64,000 nt of DNA from Psychrobacillus sp. FSL K6-4046 (GTDB lineage Bacteria > Bacillota > Bacilli > Bacillales_A > Planococcaceae): NCBI RefSeq assembly GCF_038624605.1, contig NZ_CP152020.1:1791312-1855311 (forward strand). The letters run 5' to 3'. Made by a program: the position numbers and the translations under genes. The first letter of the stretch is position 1. Each line of letters starts with the position of its first letter. Positions 1-7,106 of this stretch are shown piece by piece. The notes beneath the pieces are model-generated. The model ran no database searches and was not told the origin of the DNA. It saw only the letters and a program-made list of their open reading frames with translations.

Positions 1-260
1 AATCTGCTAGGATTGTTAGTAAGCATTCAGAGGAAATTGGAGCAGCCATTCAGGATAGACTTGGTCGAGGGGTAACCTATTCGAATGGAAGAGGCGGATT
101 CACCAACGAAACAATTGACATTGTTACGTGTGTCATTACTCGAATGGAAGAAAACAAACTAATTACAATTATTAAAGAAAAGGATCCAAGTGCATTTGTA
201 GTAATTACCGATGTAGCTGAGGTTCGCGGTGGCAGTTTCAAAAAGCGTGACATTCACTAA
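1..260 (+). CDS. YitT-family membrane protein, C-terminal part (5' truncated)
   Basis: The frame is open from base 3 to a TAA at 258-260 and encodes the last 85 residues of a protein that starts before the window. The fragment matches the cytosolic DUF2179 tail of YitT-type multi-spanning membrane proteins, with the pattern RGVTYSNGRGGFT, then a hydrophobic strand ending in FVVITDVAEVRGGSF. Family function is poorly defined; the tail resembles a small ligand-binding domain. A complete paralogue lies at 15165-15974. A strong terminator follows directly. The membrane part is not visible, so the family call rests on the tail alone. Confidence 0.75.
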   Translation, partial: SARIVSKHSEEIGAAIQDRLGRGVTYSNGRGGFTNETIDIVTCVITRMEENKLITIIKEKDPSAFVVITDVAEVRGGSFKKRDIH

Positions 261-262
261 TC

Positions 263-304
263 AAAAACCGTTAAATGAGTCAAAAACTCGTTTAACGGTT
301 TTTT
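263..304 (+). terminator. Rho-independent terminator after YitT-family gene
   Basis: Inverted arms AAAACCGTTAAA and TTTAACGGTTTT flank a short loop and are followed by a T run. It lies 3 bases after the stop codon of the first gene. Confidence 0.85.
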
Positions 305-452
305 GTAGCTATCTATAGGTTATGATATATATTTTAGGAAACAATAGCATGTTTGTATAAGTGCTAATCATGAACATACTATTGTCCCAAGCGCTCATAA
401 TGTTAAAATGATATATAACGAAGATTATATAAAATAAGGAAGTTGGATATAT

Positions 453-1397
453 ATGCAAATTTTGTTTTTAGGTACCGGAGCAGGTATGCCCTCTAAGCAA
501 CGTAACACAAGCTCAATGATTTTAAAGCTACTAGAGGAAAGAGGGACTTATTGGATGTTTGATTGTGGGGAAGCAACCCAGCATCAAATTCTTCGCACAA
601 CTATTAAACCGAGAAAACTAGAAAAAATATTTATCACTCATTTGCATGGAGATCACATTTATGGTTTGCCAGGGCTGATAGGCTCTCGATCTTTTCTAGC
701 TGGCGACGAGCAGCTAACTATATACGGTCCAAAGGGTGTAAAAGATTGGTTAGAGGTTACTTTATCTACGTCCCAAACTCGATTAAAATATCCTCTTCAA
801 ATCGTAGAGATAGAAGAGGGAATAATCTTTGAGGATGAACAGTTCATTGTAGAAGCAAGAATGCTTGAGCATGTTATTCCTTGTTATGGGTATCGTGTAA
901 CCCAAAAGCAACTTCCTCCTGAATTACTAATCGAGAAGGCGGATGCTCTAGGGGTTCCAAGAGGTCCATTATTACGGCTATTAAAATCCGGTGAGGATGT
1001 TATATTACCAGATGGGAAAACAGTCAAGAGCTCTGATGTAACAGGACAACCCAAAAATGGGTTTAAGATTACCGTTTTAGGTGACACGCGACATTGCGAA
1101 AATTCTATTCTTTTAGCAAAGGACTCAGATATATTAATACATGAGGGTACCTTCGACACTGGGACGGAGGAGCTTGCTAGAGAATATGGGCATTCGACAA
1201 TTACTGATGCTGCAAATGTCTGTGAAAGTGCCGGGGCTAAGCATTTAATAGTCAACCATATTAGTGCTCGTTTCATGGCAGAGGATTTAAAAACCTTGCT
1301 AAATCAAGTTTCTTCCTATAATTTCCCTATTTATATTGCAGATGATTTTAATGAGTTCAATTATATAAACGGTCAATTAGAAAAACTGGAAAACTAA
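453..1397 (+). CDS. rnz: Ribonuclease Z (tRNA 3' endonuclease)
   Basis: Zinc-dependent endonuclease that trims the 3' trailer from tRNA precursors in the cytoplasm. The 314 residues match the usual bacterial length. The metal-binding motif HLHGDH is at residues 63-68, with later ligands in VLGDTRH and NHIS, and the flexible-arm (exosite) pattern GVPRGPLLRLLKSG is present near residue 167. An AAGGAAG ribosome site precedes the ATG. The neighbours proC, yqjP and yqjQ reproduce the order around B. subtilis yqjK (rnz). A terminator follows, so it is probably transcribed alone. Confidence 0.95.
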   Translation: MQILFLGTGAGMPSKQRNTSSMILKLLEERGTYWMFDCGEATQHQILRTTIKPRKLEKIFITHLHGDHIYGLPGLIGSRSFLAGDEQLTIYGPKGVKDWLEVTLSTSQTRLKYPLQIVEIEEGIIFEDEQFIVEARMLEHVIPCYGYRVTQKQLPPELLIEKADALGVPRGPLLRLLKSGEDVILPDGKTVKSSDVTGQPKNGFKITVLGDTRHCENSILLAKDSDILIHEGTFDTGTEELAREYGHSTITDAANVCESAGAKHLIVNHISARFMAEDLKTLLNQVSSYNFPIYIADDFNEFNYINGQLEKLEN

Positions 1398-1410
1398 ACA
1401 TACTAACATT

Positions 1411-1450
1411 AGTAGTACAAACCAAAGTCATGGTTTGTGCTACTATTTTT
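1411..1450 (+). terminator. Rho-independent terminator after rnz
   Basis: Arms AGTAGTACAAACC and GGTTTGTGCTACT with one mismatch, then TATTTTT. It sits 14 bases after the rnz stop codon. Confidence 0.8.
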
Positions 1451-1462
1451 CTATAGTAGAAA

Positions 1463-1541
1463 AGAAGGAAGCAGGAGCAAAGCAACGAGGAGGTTGAAGC
1501 CGTGCCCCCCGAAAAGCGCCTGCTGTAGCGGAAAACAACTA
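1463..1541. repeat. Truncated copy of a GC-rich intergenic repeat (copy 1, inverted)
   Basis: The reverse complement of this stretch aligns closely with 6451-6520: both carry AGTTGTTTTCCG, then GGGGGCACGGCTTCAA, then CTCCTCG and GCTTTGCTCCTGC. Base composition is much richer in GC than the flanks. Such elements are scattered between genes in many Bacillales genomes. This copy has lost the second half seen in copy 2. Confidence 0.7.
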
Positions 1542-1651
1542 CATATCATAGGAGTTAGAAGCCCTGAGCTTTTTATATTGAGAGAATTGCCTCAGCTTTT
1601 TTTCTGACAGTAAGTCTATGGATGGTTTCTGATCACCATTTTTTCGTTTCC

Positions 1652-2464
1652 CTATTCAAATTGTTTCCCAAGAATTCTTGATTTTTGCTGGGCTGCATCT
1701 ATGCATGCAAAAATAGCCTCGTCGACCTTGTGTGACATGAGCTGCTCAATGCCTGCCTCTGTTGTACCTCCTGGACTCGTAACCTTTCTTCTAAGCTCAG
1801 CAGGCTCCACACTGCCGTTCATTAGCATATGTGCTGCCCCCTTCATCGTTTGAAAGAACAATTGACGGGCATCTTCCTTACTTAGCCCGTGCAAAACAGC
1901 CGCTGCTTCAAATTGTTCAGCAAAATAGTATAGATACGCTGGTCCGCTTCCAGACAGGGCAGTTACTACATGCATATCCTCCTCTTCTACTAACATGACA
2001 GTTCCTATTGATTCTAATAAGTTTATTATTACCTTTTTAGATAGATCATTTATTTTGTCATTACAGCAAAGGGCAGAAGCACTCAAACCAACAGAGGCAG
2101 AGGTGTTAGGCATAACACGTGCAATTGGCCGCTCTCCAAGGTACGATTCTATTGTTTGGATGGAAACACCCGCAATGACAGATACAATTGTAGCCGTCTT
2201 ATTTATATATAAAGAGATATCTTTGCAAGCATCTATGGCATCTTTTGGTTTCATAGCAAGAAATACAATGTCAGCTTTTTGCAGAGCAAGCTTTTCTGAG
2301 CACATAATATTGATTTGGTACTTTGATTGTAAATACTGAAGGTGTTTCTGATCTGATTTATTCATCACACAAATGGAATCTGGAGAAACTTTATTTTCCT
2401 CCAATAAGCCGTGGATAATAGCTTCAGCCATGGAACCAGCGCCTACAAAAACTATGTTAGTCAT
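1652..2464 (-). CDS. proC: Pyrroline-5-carboxylate reductase
   Basis: NAD(P)H-dependent reductase that makes proline from 1-pyrroline-5-carboxylate. The 270 residues carry an N-terminal Rossmann motif (FVGAGSMAEAI, residues 5-15), MPNTSASVG in the middle, and the ProC signature region LSGSGPAYLYYF and RRKVTSPGGTTEAG in the C-terminal helices. The ATG at 2464 is preferred because AAGGAGG lies 8 bases upstream; an in-frame ATG at 2482 sits on that ribosome site. The gene order matches B. subtilis proI (yqjO). A T-box leader and a 32-codon ORF lie upstream on the same strand with no terminator between them and this gene, suggesting amino-acid-starvation control. Confidence 0.93.
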   Translation of the reverse strand: MTNIVFVGAGSMAEAIIHGLLEENKVSPDSICVMNKSDQKHLQYLQSKYQINIMCSEKLALQKADIVFLAMKPKDAIDACKDISLYINKTATIVSVIAGVSIQTIESYLGERPIARVMPNTSASVGLSASALCCNDKINDLSKKVIINLLESIGTVMLVEEEDMHVVTALSGSGPAYLYYFAEQFEAAAVLHGLSKEDARQLFFQTMKGAAHMLMNGSVEPAELRRKVTSPGGTTEAGIEQLMSHKVDEAIFACIDAAQQKSRILGKQFE

Positions 2465-2584
2465 ACATTTATCCTCCTTCAAGTTAGTTTATCTCTACAA
2501 TTTTCCTTTATTAATAATAAGCAAACGTTAGATAACATTAAATTATCATCTAAATATCCTTTCAATGATTAACAACGAGTTATT

Positions 2585-2683
2585 TCATATGGGGAGTAAT
2601 AGGATAAAAAAAGAATCCTTCTTATTGCTTTGAATAGGGAATTCCATATCCAGTTCATGTATCATTTTTTGAAAGTCTTCCAT
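2585..2683 (-). CDS. 32-residue ORF between T-box and proC
   Basis: An ATG at 2683 is preceded by AGGGGTGAG at good spacing and opens 32 codons (start MEDFQKMIHELDMEFP, end FFILLLPI). I recognise no family. It is the first possible reading frame after the T-box leader and lies about 120 bases before proC. It may be a genuine small protein, a leader peptide, or the truncated start of a lost gene whose T-box remains. The good ribosome site is the only positive evidence. Confidence 0.4.
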   Translation of the reverse strand: MEDFQKMIHELDMEFPIQSNKKDSFFILLLPI

Positions 2684-2699
2684 CTACTCACCCCTAGAT

Positions 2700-2945
2700 T
2701 TGAATATAAAAAAACGCTCCCGTCCCTATATTAAATAAGGACGAAAACGTTTGATTTCCGCGGTACCACCTAAGTTTGCTATAAAATAGCACATCTTTTT
2801 CCTTCTTATCGCGAAGGTCACGACTATGTTTACATAGTTGCTCCGAAGCAGGTTCCTTATATGAGAGGGAGATGAAATTTTCAGCAGGCATTTCACTCTC
2901 TTTACTCCATCATATATGTACTAGTCTTCTTCATAGCAAGAATTA
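2700..2945 (-). promoter_or_regulatory. T-box leader upstream of the 32-codon ORF and proC
   Basis: Read on the minus strand, this stretch has the T-box hallmarks: an AGTA element in a specifier-type loop, an AGAGAG distal element, GAACC closing stem I, the conserved GGTGGTACCGCGG antiterminator bulge (complement of 2758-2770), and a terminator hairpin ending in a run of seven Ts (2709-2752). Uncharged tRNA binding would switch the leader to antitermination. Proline T-boxes control proBA and proI in B. subtilis, which fits the position before proC. I could not assign the specifier codon with confidence by eye. Confidence 0.9.
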
Positions 2946-2997
2946 TCTGAATTAATGAAATTATAGAGGTCATTTTACAAAAAGTCAATCTAATTTA

Positions 2998-3044
2998 GTG
3001 ACTCCTAACTTATTAACCTGTAAAATAAATGAATAGTCATTCAT
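2998..3044 (+). promoter_or_regulatory. Promoter with FadR-like operator upstream of yqjP
   Basis: The 18 bases at 3026-3043 match the B. subtilis FadR operator TGAATGAMTANTCATTCA at 17 of 18 positions. They overlap the end of a plausible -10 (TAAAAT, 3021-3026) that has GTGACT 17 bases upstream as a weak -35. FadR is the TetR-family repressor of fatty-acid beta-oxidation genes and is released by long-chain acyl-CoA. The operator is seen in the sequence; control by FadR is inferred. Confidence 0.65.
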
Positions 3045-3063
3045 GTAAAGGAGAAACACAACG

Positions 3064-4008
3064 ATGATACATAAGATAATTATTCCGACTCCTTTTGCTG
3101 TAGGGGATGTTAATGCATACCTTATAAAAGGAGACGTACTTACTCTAGTAGATGCAGGGCCAAAAACGGAACAAGCACTAGTAGCTTTAAAAAATGGTAT
3201 AAACGAAGCAGGTTATGAACTCGATGATATAGAACAAGTCATCCTTAGTCATCATCATCCTGATCATTCGGGTTGGATCGAGGCGTTTGAAAAAGCCCAG
3301 ATTCTAGGACATGAATATAACCAAGTGTGGCTAAGAAAAGACCAAGCATTTTTATCTTATCATGATGAATTTTATTATAAATGTTTGGTCGAGGAAGGTG
3401 TTCCTGAACAATACTTAAAATGGATTGAAAAGATGAGGAGACCATTAAATTTCATCGGTAATCGTTCATTAGATGCGGTGTTGAAGGAAGGAGATACCAT
3501 ACCAGGTCATCCATATATGCAGGTTTTAGAAACTTTGGGTCATGCGCAGAGTCATATTTCCTTATGGGACGAACAAAATGGGGTGTTAATTGGTGGGGAT
3601 TTAATCCTTGAAAAAATTTCTTCTAATCCATTAATAGAACCACCATTGGACAAATCCGCACCTCGTCCAAAATCGATGCTTCAGTATAATGAAGCGTTAA
3701 AAAGAGTGCAAGCATTGGGCGTTCAAAAAGTATACAGTGGCCATGGAAATGAGGTATTGGGTGTCGCTGATTTAATATCTTCTCGTTTAGTAAGACAACG
3801 GGAGAGAGCATTACATGTTCTTGAAATGATGAAGGATGGGGAAAAGACTATTTTTGAACTAACTCAGAGGTTGTTTCCAAAGGTCTACGAAAAAGAGCTT
3901 GGTTTGACATTATCTGAAACCATCGGTCAAATAGATTATTTAATGGACGAAAATCTCATTCAAGAAAAGCGGACAGATGAAGGGATTCTTTTATATGAAC
4001 AAGCGTAA
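3064..4008 (+). CDS. yqjP: Metallo-beta-lactamase-fold hydrolase, YqjP-like
   Basis: Cytosolic metallo-hydrolase of 314 residues. The di-metal motif HHHHPDH occupies residues 62-68, with further ligands at GHAQSH (about residue 160), GGDLIL and SGHG. The C-terminal 80 residues look like the winged-helix/helical tail seen in the MBLAC2/YqjP group. The natural substrate is unknown; acyl-thioester hydrolysis is plausible for the group. AAAGGAG precedes the ATG. The next gene overlaps it by 14 bases, as in B. subtilis yqjP-yqjQ. A FadR-like box in its promoter would tie it to fatty-acid metabolism. Confidence 0.82.
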   Translation: MIHKIIIPTPFAVGDVNAYLIKGDVLTLVDAGPKTEQALVALKNGINEAGYELDDIEQVILSHHHPDHSGWIEAFEKAQILGHEYNQVWLRKDQAFLSYHDEFYYKCLVEEGVPEQYLKWIEKMRRPLNFIGNRSLDAVLKEGDTIPGHPYMQVLETLGHAQSHISLWDEQNGVLIGGDLILEKISSNPLIEPPLDKSAPRPKSMLQYNEALKRVQALGVQKVYSGHGNEVLGVADLISSRLVRQRERALHVLEMMKDGEKTIFELTQRLFPKVYEKELGLTLSETIGQIDYLMDENLIQEKRTDEGILLYEQA

Positions 4009-4747
4009 GAGGATTCTCATTACTGGTGCCACAAGTGGAATAGGATTTATGCTGGCGCTACAACTGCAAAAGGATGGTCATCAGGTTTATGCAACAGGGA
4101 GAAATACTAATGCCCTAGGTCAGCTGGAAAAGCAAGGAGTCCATGTCCTTGTTGCTGATTTAACGAAAGAAACGGCTTATGAAAATCTCTTTGAGAAGGT
4201 GGAAACTCCAGATGTTGTCATATTAAACGCAGGCGTGGGTACCTTTGCTTATCTAACAGATTTAAAGGAAGAACAGATAGATCAAATGCTGAGTGTGAAT
4301 GTAAAAGCACCTATTATGCTCACCAACTATTTTGCTAAGCTGATGAAAGAGAGAAATACAGGACATTTTATTTTTGTAGCATCACAGGCAGGTAAGGTTG
4401 CCACACCTAAGGCTTCTGCTTATGCAGCATCTAAGCATGCAATCATTGGGTTTGCAAATGCAGCTCGAATGGAGTTAAAGGAATATGGTATTCATGTGAG
4501 CACTATTAATCCTGGTCCGATAGATACTCCATTTTTAGATTTAGCAGACCAAACAGGGGGCTACCGTGAGAAAATGAGCAAACATTTGCTTTCTCCTCAA
4601 AATGTCGTAGATGCTATTAAGAAAGTCATTGATAAGCCTGTTAGAGAGGTAGATTTACCTTTTTATATGAGTTTCACTAGTAAGTTATATGCTGTTTTTC
4701 CTAAAACCGTTGAATTACTAGGTAAAAGCTTTTTCAATAAAAAATAA
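3995..4747 (+). CDS. yqjQ: Short-chain dehydrogenase/reductase, YqjQ-like
   Basis: A 250-residue classical SDR. The nucleotide-binding TGATSGIG motif is at residues 10-17, NAG follows about residue 84, and the Ser-Tyr-Lys active site is in SQAGK...SAYAASKHA. The substrate is unknown. The ATG at 3995 is chosen because AAGGGA lies 9 bases upstream, while the in-frame ATG at 3977 has no ribosome site. It overlaps the end of yqjP by 14 bases, so the two are translationally coupled and probably share a pathway. Confidence 0.85.
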   Translation: MNKRKRILITGATSGIGFMLALQLQKDGHQVYATGRNTNALGQLEKQGVHVLVADLTKETAYENLFEKVETPDVVILNAGVGTFAYLTDLKEEQIDQMLSVNVKAPIMLTNYFAKLMKERNTGHFIFVASQAGKVATPKASAYAASKHAIIGFANAARMELKEYGIHVSTINPGPIDTPFLDLADQTGGYREKMSKHLLSPQNVVDAIKKVIDKPVREVDLPFYMSFTSKLYAVFPKTVELLGKSFFNKK

Positions 4748-4753
4748 CAAAAA

Positions 4754-4790
4754 AACCAATCAATGCTTAGCAATAGTTGATTGGTTATTT
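4754..4790. terminator. Terminator between yqjQ and the convergent Spo0E-like gene
   Basis: Perfect arms AACCAATCAA and TTGATTGGTT, followed on the plus strand by ATTTTGT and preceded by an A run. It can serve the plus-strand yqjQ and, in the other direction, the minus-strand gene ending at 4798. Confidence 0.75.
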
Positions 4791-4797
4791 TGTATGA

Positions 4798-4962
4798 TCA
4801 AGATACTTTTCCTTGATAAACATTCAGTAGTTGATCGAGCTCTTGGCTACATGCTACTACAACAGGATGAGTAAACCCGAGACTTTTTGCTTTTTTGTAC
4901 ATATCATTTCTTTTACTAGTTATTAAGATCAATAAAGATGTTTCATGCCACTTGGTTTCCAC
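4798..4962 (-). CDS. Spo0E-like aspartyl-phosphate phosphatase (small, GTG start)
   Basis: A 54-residue ORF that begins with GTG, 9 bases after GGAGG. The protein has the Spo0E-family layout: two short helices, the first with KRNDMYKKAKSLGF and the second carrying the family signature SQELDQLLNVYQ at residues 39-50. Members of this family dephosphorylate the sporulation regulator Spo0A~P and delay sporulation. The aspartate-containing SQELD motif is intact. The gene is easily missed because of its length and start codon. Which response regulator it targets cannot be read from the sequence. Confidence 0.75.
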   Translation of the reverse strand: METKWHETSLLILITSKRNDMYKKAKSLGFTHPVVVACSQELDQLLNVYQGKVS

Positions 4963-5194
4963 TGATATTTTCCTCCGTTTAACAGATTTTTACTGTAATG
5001 GTTTCTTGGTATAATGATGAACTTTTTTTATTGTAAAGTATCATTAATGAAAAATTTGTCAAACTGTGGAGGAAACTAAAATATTTTTTATTTTTTTATT
5101 GTATTTATGCATCTATGTAGTAGAAATGTTGCTTCCTTGAACTCTAACAAAGAGAATTTGACTAGTATTTTAAAATTCAAGTATATAGCTATTA

Positions 5195-5890
5195 TTAACC
5201 TAGGTACTTAGTGCTTATTTCAAGTTCTTTAACTGTATACTCCATGCTATTGACAAAATACGCTTTACGATTTATACGAGAACTGACGGATATATGTAAT
5301 TGCTCATCCACGAAATGTAAAGCAACTCCATCTTCTACTGCATAACCAGGCTTCATTTTGTTTTCAGCAATCATTTCTTTATAAGCTGGTCTTCTTTTAC
5401 TTTCTCCATCGTAGTGGGGACAATTACTTCCTTTTAAAATTCCAAGACAGTCAAGCTTATATAACGGACCGTTTAATGGATCAGTCAGTCCTTCCTCAAA
5501 CCAGCAGATAGAACCTGCACTAAGACCTGCTAAAATAATTTCTTTTTTATATGCTTTTAAAAGAATAGAATCTAGTCCCCATTCCTGCCAAAGCACTAAC
5601 ATATTTCGAGTATTTCCTCCACCGACATACAGAATATCTTGCTCCAAAATAAACGCTTCCAAGTCACTAAAGTTGGGCTCGAACAAGGAAAGATGAGAAG
5701 TCGAGCACTCTAGCTTATTAAAAGATTCGTAAAACCTGTTTGTGTAGTTATCTTGATCCCCACTTGCAGTTGGTATAAAGCAAACCTTAGGTGATTGCTT
5801 CTTTGCTTGCTCTAGTATGTATTGGTCTAACAGTGGATTGTCGGGCTCCATGGAGAAACCACCACCGCCCATTGCAATAATTTGTCTCAT
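5195..5890 (-). CDS. Peptidase E-like (family S51) protein
   Basis: A 231-residue cytosolic protein of the peptidase E/cyanophycinase group. The nucleophile elbow GLSAGS puts the catalytic serine at residue 124, and GGGNT at about 90-94 and the N-terminal MGGGGF are typical. Family members are serine hydrolases such as aspartyl dipeptidases. AAGGAG lies 8 bases before the ATG. The gene stands alone on the minus strand, with about 230 non-coding bases between it and the Spo0E-like gene. The exact substrate is unknown. Confidence 0.82.
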   Translation of the reverse strand: MRQIIAMGGGGFSMEPDNPLLDQYILEQAKKQSPKVCFIPTASGDQDNYTNRFYESFNKLECSTSHLSLFEPNFSDLEAFILEQDILYVGGGNTRNMLVLWQEWGLDSILLKAYKKEIILAGLSAGSICWFEEGLTDPLNGPLYKLDCLGILKGSNCPHYDGESKRRPAYKEMIAENKMKPGYAVEDGVALHFVDEQLHISVSSRINRKAYFVNSMEYTVKELEISTKYLG

Positions 5891-6001
5891 TTAAACACTC
5901 CTTCTATGGTTAATAGTTATTGTTCTACATAAGTTCATTCTAATGGTGGAAGTAAGGATTTTATATTACATGATACAATTTATGGAAAAGGGGACAGTGC
6001 G

Positions 6002-6406
6002 ATGAATCATTGGCAAAATAGCATAGCTCAAATTAGAATTGTAAGACCTACTGATAAGTTAAGTCAGGTTGTTGATTTTTACCATAAAGGCTTAGGATTA
6101 AAAATAATTGGAAGCTTCAAGGATCATGACGGCTACAATGGGGTGATGATTGGTTTGCCAAACAAGTTGTACCACTTAGAATTTACTGCTCATAAGGACG
6201 GTTCTCCATGTCCTAGTCCGTCTAAGGATAATCTTCTCGTTTTTTATATACCTCAAAAACTCGTTCTAGACACTCTAGTTAATCAATTAATTGATATGGG
6301 ATACCCTACTGTCTCATCAGAAAATCCATATTGGGAGAAGAATGGGGTTACATTTGAAGATCCAGACGGGTGGAGAGTGGTTCTCATGAACGATTCAGGA
6401 ATCTGA
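6002..6406 (+). CDS. VOC-family (glyoxalase/bleomycin-resistance fold) protein
   Basis: A 134-residue vicinal-oxygen-chelate protein made of two beta-alpha-beta-beta-beta units. It shows VVDFYHKGLGLKIIG near residue 22 and the C-terminal FEDPDGWRVVLMN strand. Members include glyoxalases, dioxygenases and antibiotic-binding proteins, and this sequence alone does not choose among them. AAGGGGA precedes the ATG. It appears monocistronic. Confidence 0.8.
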   Translation: MNHWQNSIAQIRIVRPTDKLSQVVDFYHKGLGLKIIGSFKDHDGYNGVMIGLPNKLYHLEFTAHKDGSPCPSPSKDNLLVFYIPQKLVLDTLVNQLIDMGYPTVSSENPYWEKNGVTFEDPDGWRVVLMNDSGI

Positions 6407-6450
6407 CATATTAAAAAGATTGCAAATGAAGAAGCTGGGAAATAAAGCAT

Positions 6451-6575
6451 AGTTGTTTTCCGTTCCAGCGGACGCTTTCCGGGGGCACGGCTTCAATCTC
6501 CTCGTCGCTTTGCTCCTGCGGGGCTTTCAGCTCGTGCTGTTCCCCCAGGAGTCGCCGCCTTCTCTCCAAACAACA
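6451..6575. repeat. GC-rich intergenic repeat (copy 2, longest)
   Basis: A strongly GC-rich block between a VOC gene and a sulfur cluster. It starts AGTTGTTTTCCG, contains GACGCTTTCCGGGGGCACGG, CTCCTCGTCGC and TGCTCCTGCGGGGC, and ends CCCCCAGGAGTCGCCGCC. It is repeated inverted and shortened at 1463-1541 and as a diverged inverted copy at 35170-35300. It has internal inverted-repeat potential (CTCCTGCGGGG against CCCCCAGGAG). It is non-coding in all frames I checked. Confidence 0.75.
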
Positions 6576-6618
6576 ATAATAGAGAATTTTTATTAAAAAA
6601 TATGTTACCGAAAATAAT

Positions 6619-6660
6619 AAAGACGTGAAATCAAGTTGCTTATTTGACGTCTTTTAATTT
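6619..6660. terminator. Hairpin terminator downstream of repeat copy 2
   Basis: Arms AAAGACGT and ACGTCTTT, reinforced by an inner TCAA/TTGA pairing, with TTTT following on the plus strand. No intact gene ends close to it on either strand; it may mark the end of a decayed gene. Confidence 0.6.
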
Positions 6661-6938
6661 ATTGATTAGGTATGTCCCAGCCTCTTCAATTTTATATACA
6701 ACAGGACGCTCCTACTAACACCGCACATCTTTGAGACGAATGTATTTATATTTAAGAATACTAGTCGTGTAATTAGAATTTTTAGACATTTAAATATTAT
6801 CATAGTATTTAAGCAATGTGAACAGCGTATGACGACTACTGGTCTTGGGGAATTCATTATACATATAAGTTATTTTGGTTTAGTAATGCTGTACAATCAT
6901 CTATGAGCAATAGATTCTATTTAAAGTATAGTTTTTTG

Positions 6939-6967
6939 TTGACATTATACCTATAGGGGTATAATGT
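6939..6967 (+). promoter_or_regulatory. Promoter with CstR-type operator 1 (cdr)
   Basis: TTGACA (6939-6944) and TAATGT (6962-6967) are separated by 17 bases. Between them lies a perfect 22-base palindrome at 6944-6965 whose core is TATACC-TATA-GGGGTATA-like, the C- and G-tract pattern bound by CsoR/CstR-family repressors. The same motif occurs at 9989, 10333, 11519 and 12561. Binding by the CstR encoded at 10049 is inferred. Confidence 0.85.
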
Positions 6968-7106
6968 AAATGATGAAAGTAAGTGTATAACTGGCTTACG
7001 TAAGCAATGTGTGATGAACAGAGCAGAATATAACCATCATGTTTATGAAATTAAGGTTCTTGATAATGTAGCTAATGATATAAACAATCATATGGAGGTA
7101 ATATGG

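Noticed and set aside
380-400. AAGCGCT core upstream of rnz as a possible cre site
   Set aside because: Flanking bases do not fit the cre consensus, and rnz is not a carbon-catabolic gene.
6666-6857. Minus-strand open frame of 63 codons
   Set aside because: No ribosome site, no family, and a composition unlike genes nearby; another frame here gives a more protein-like reading.
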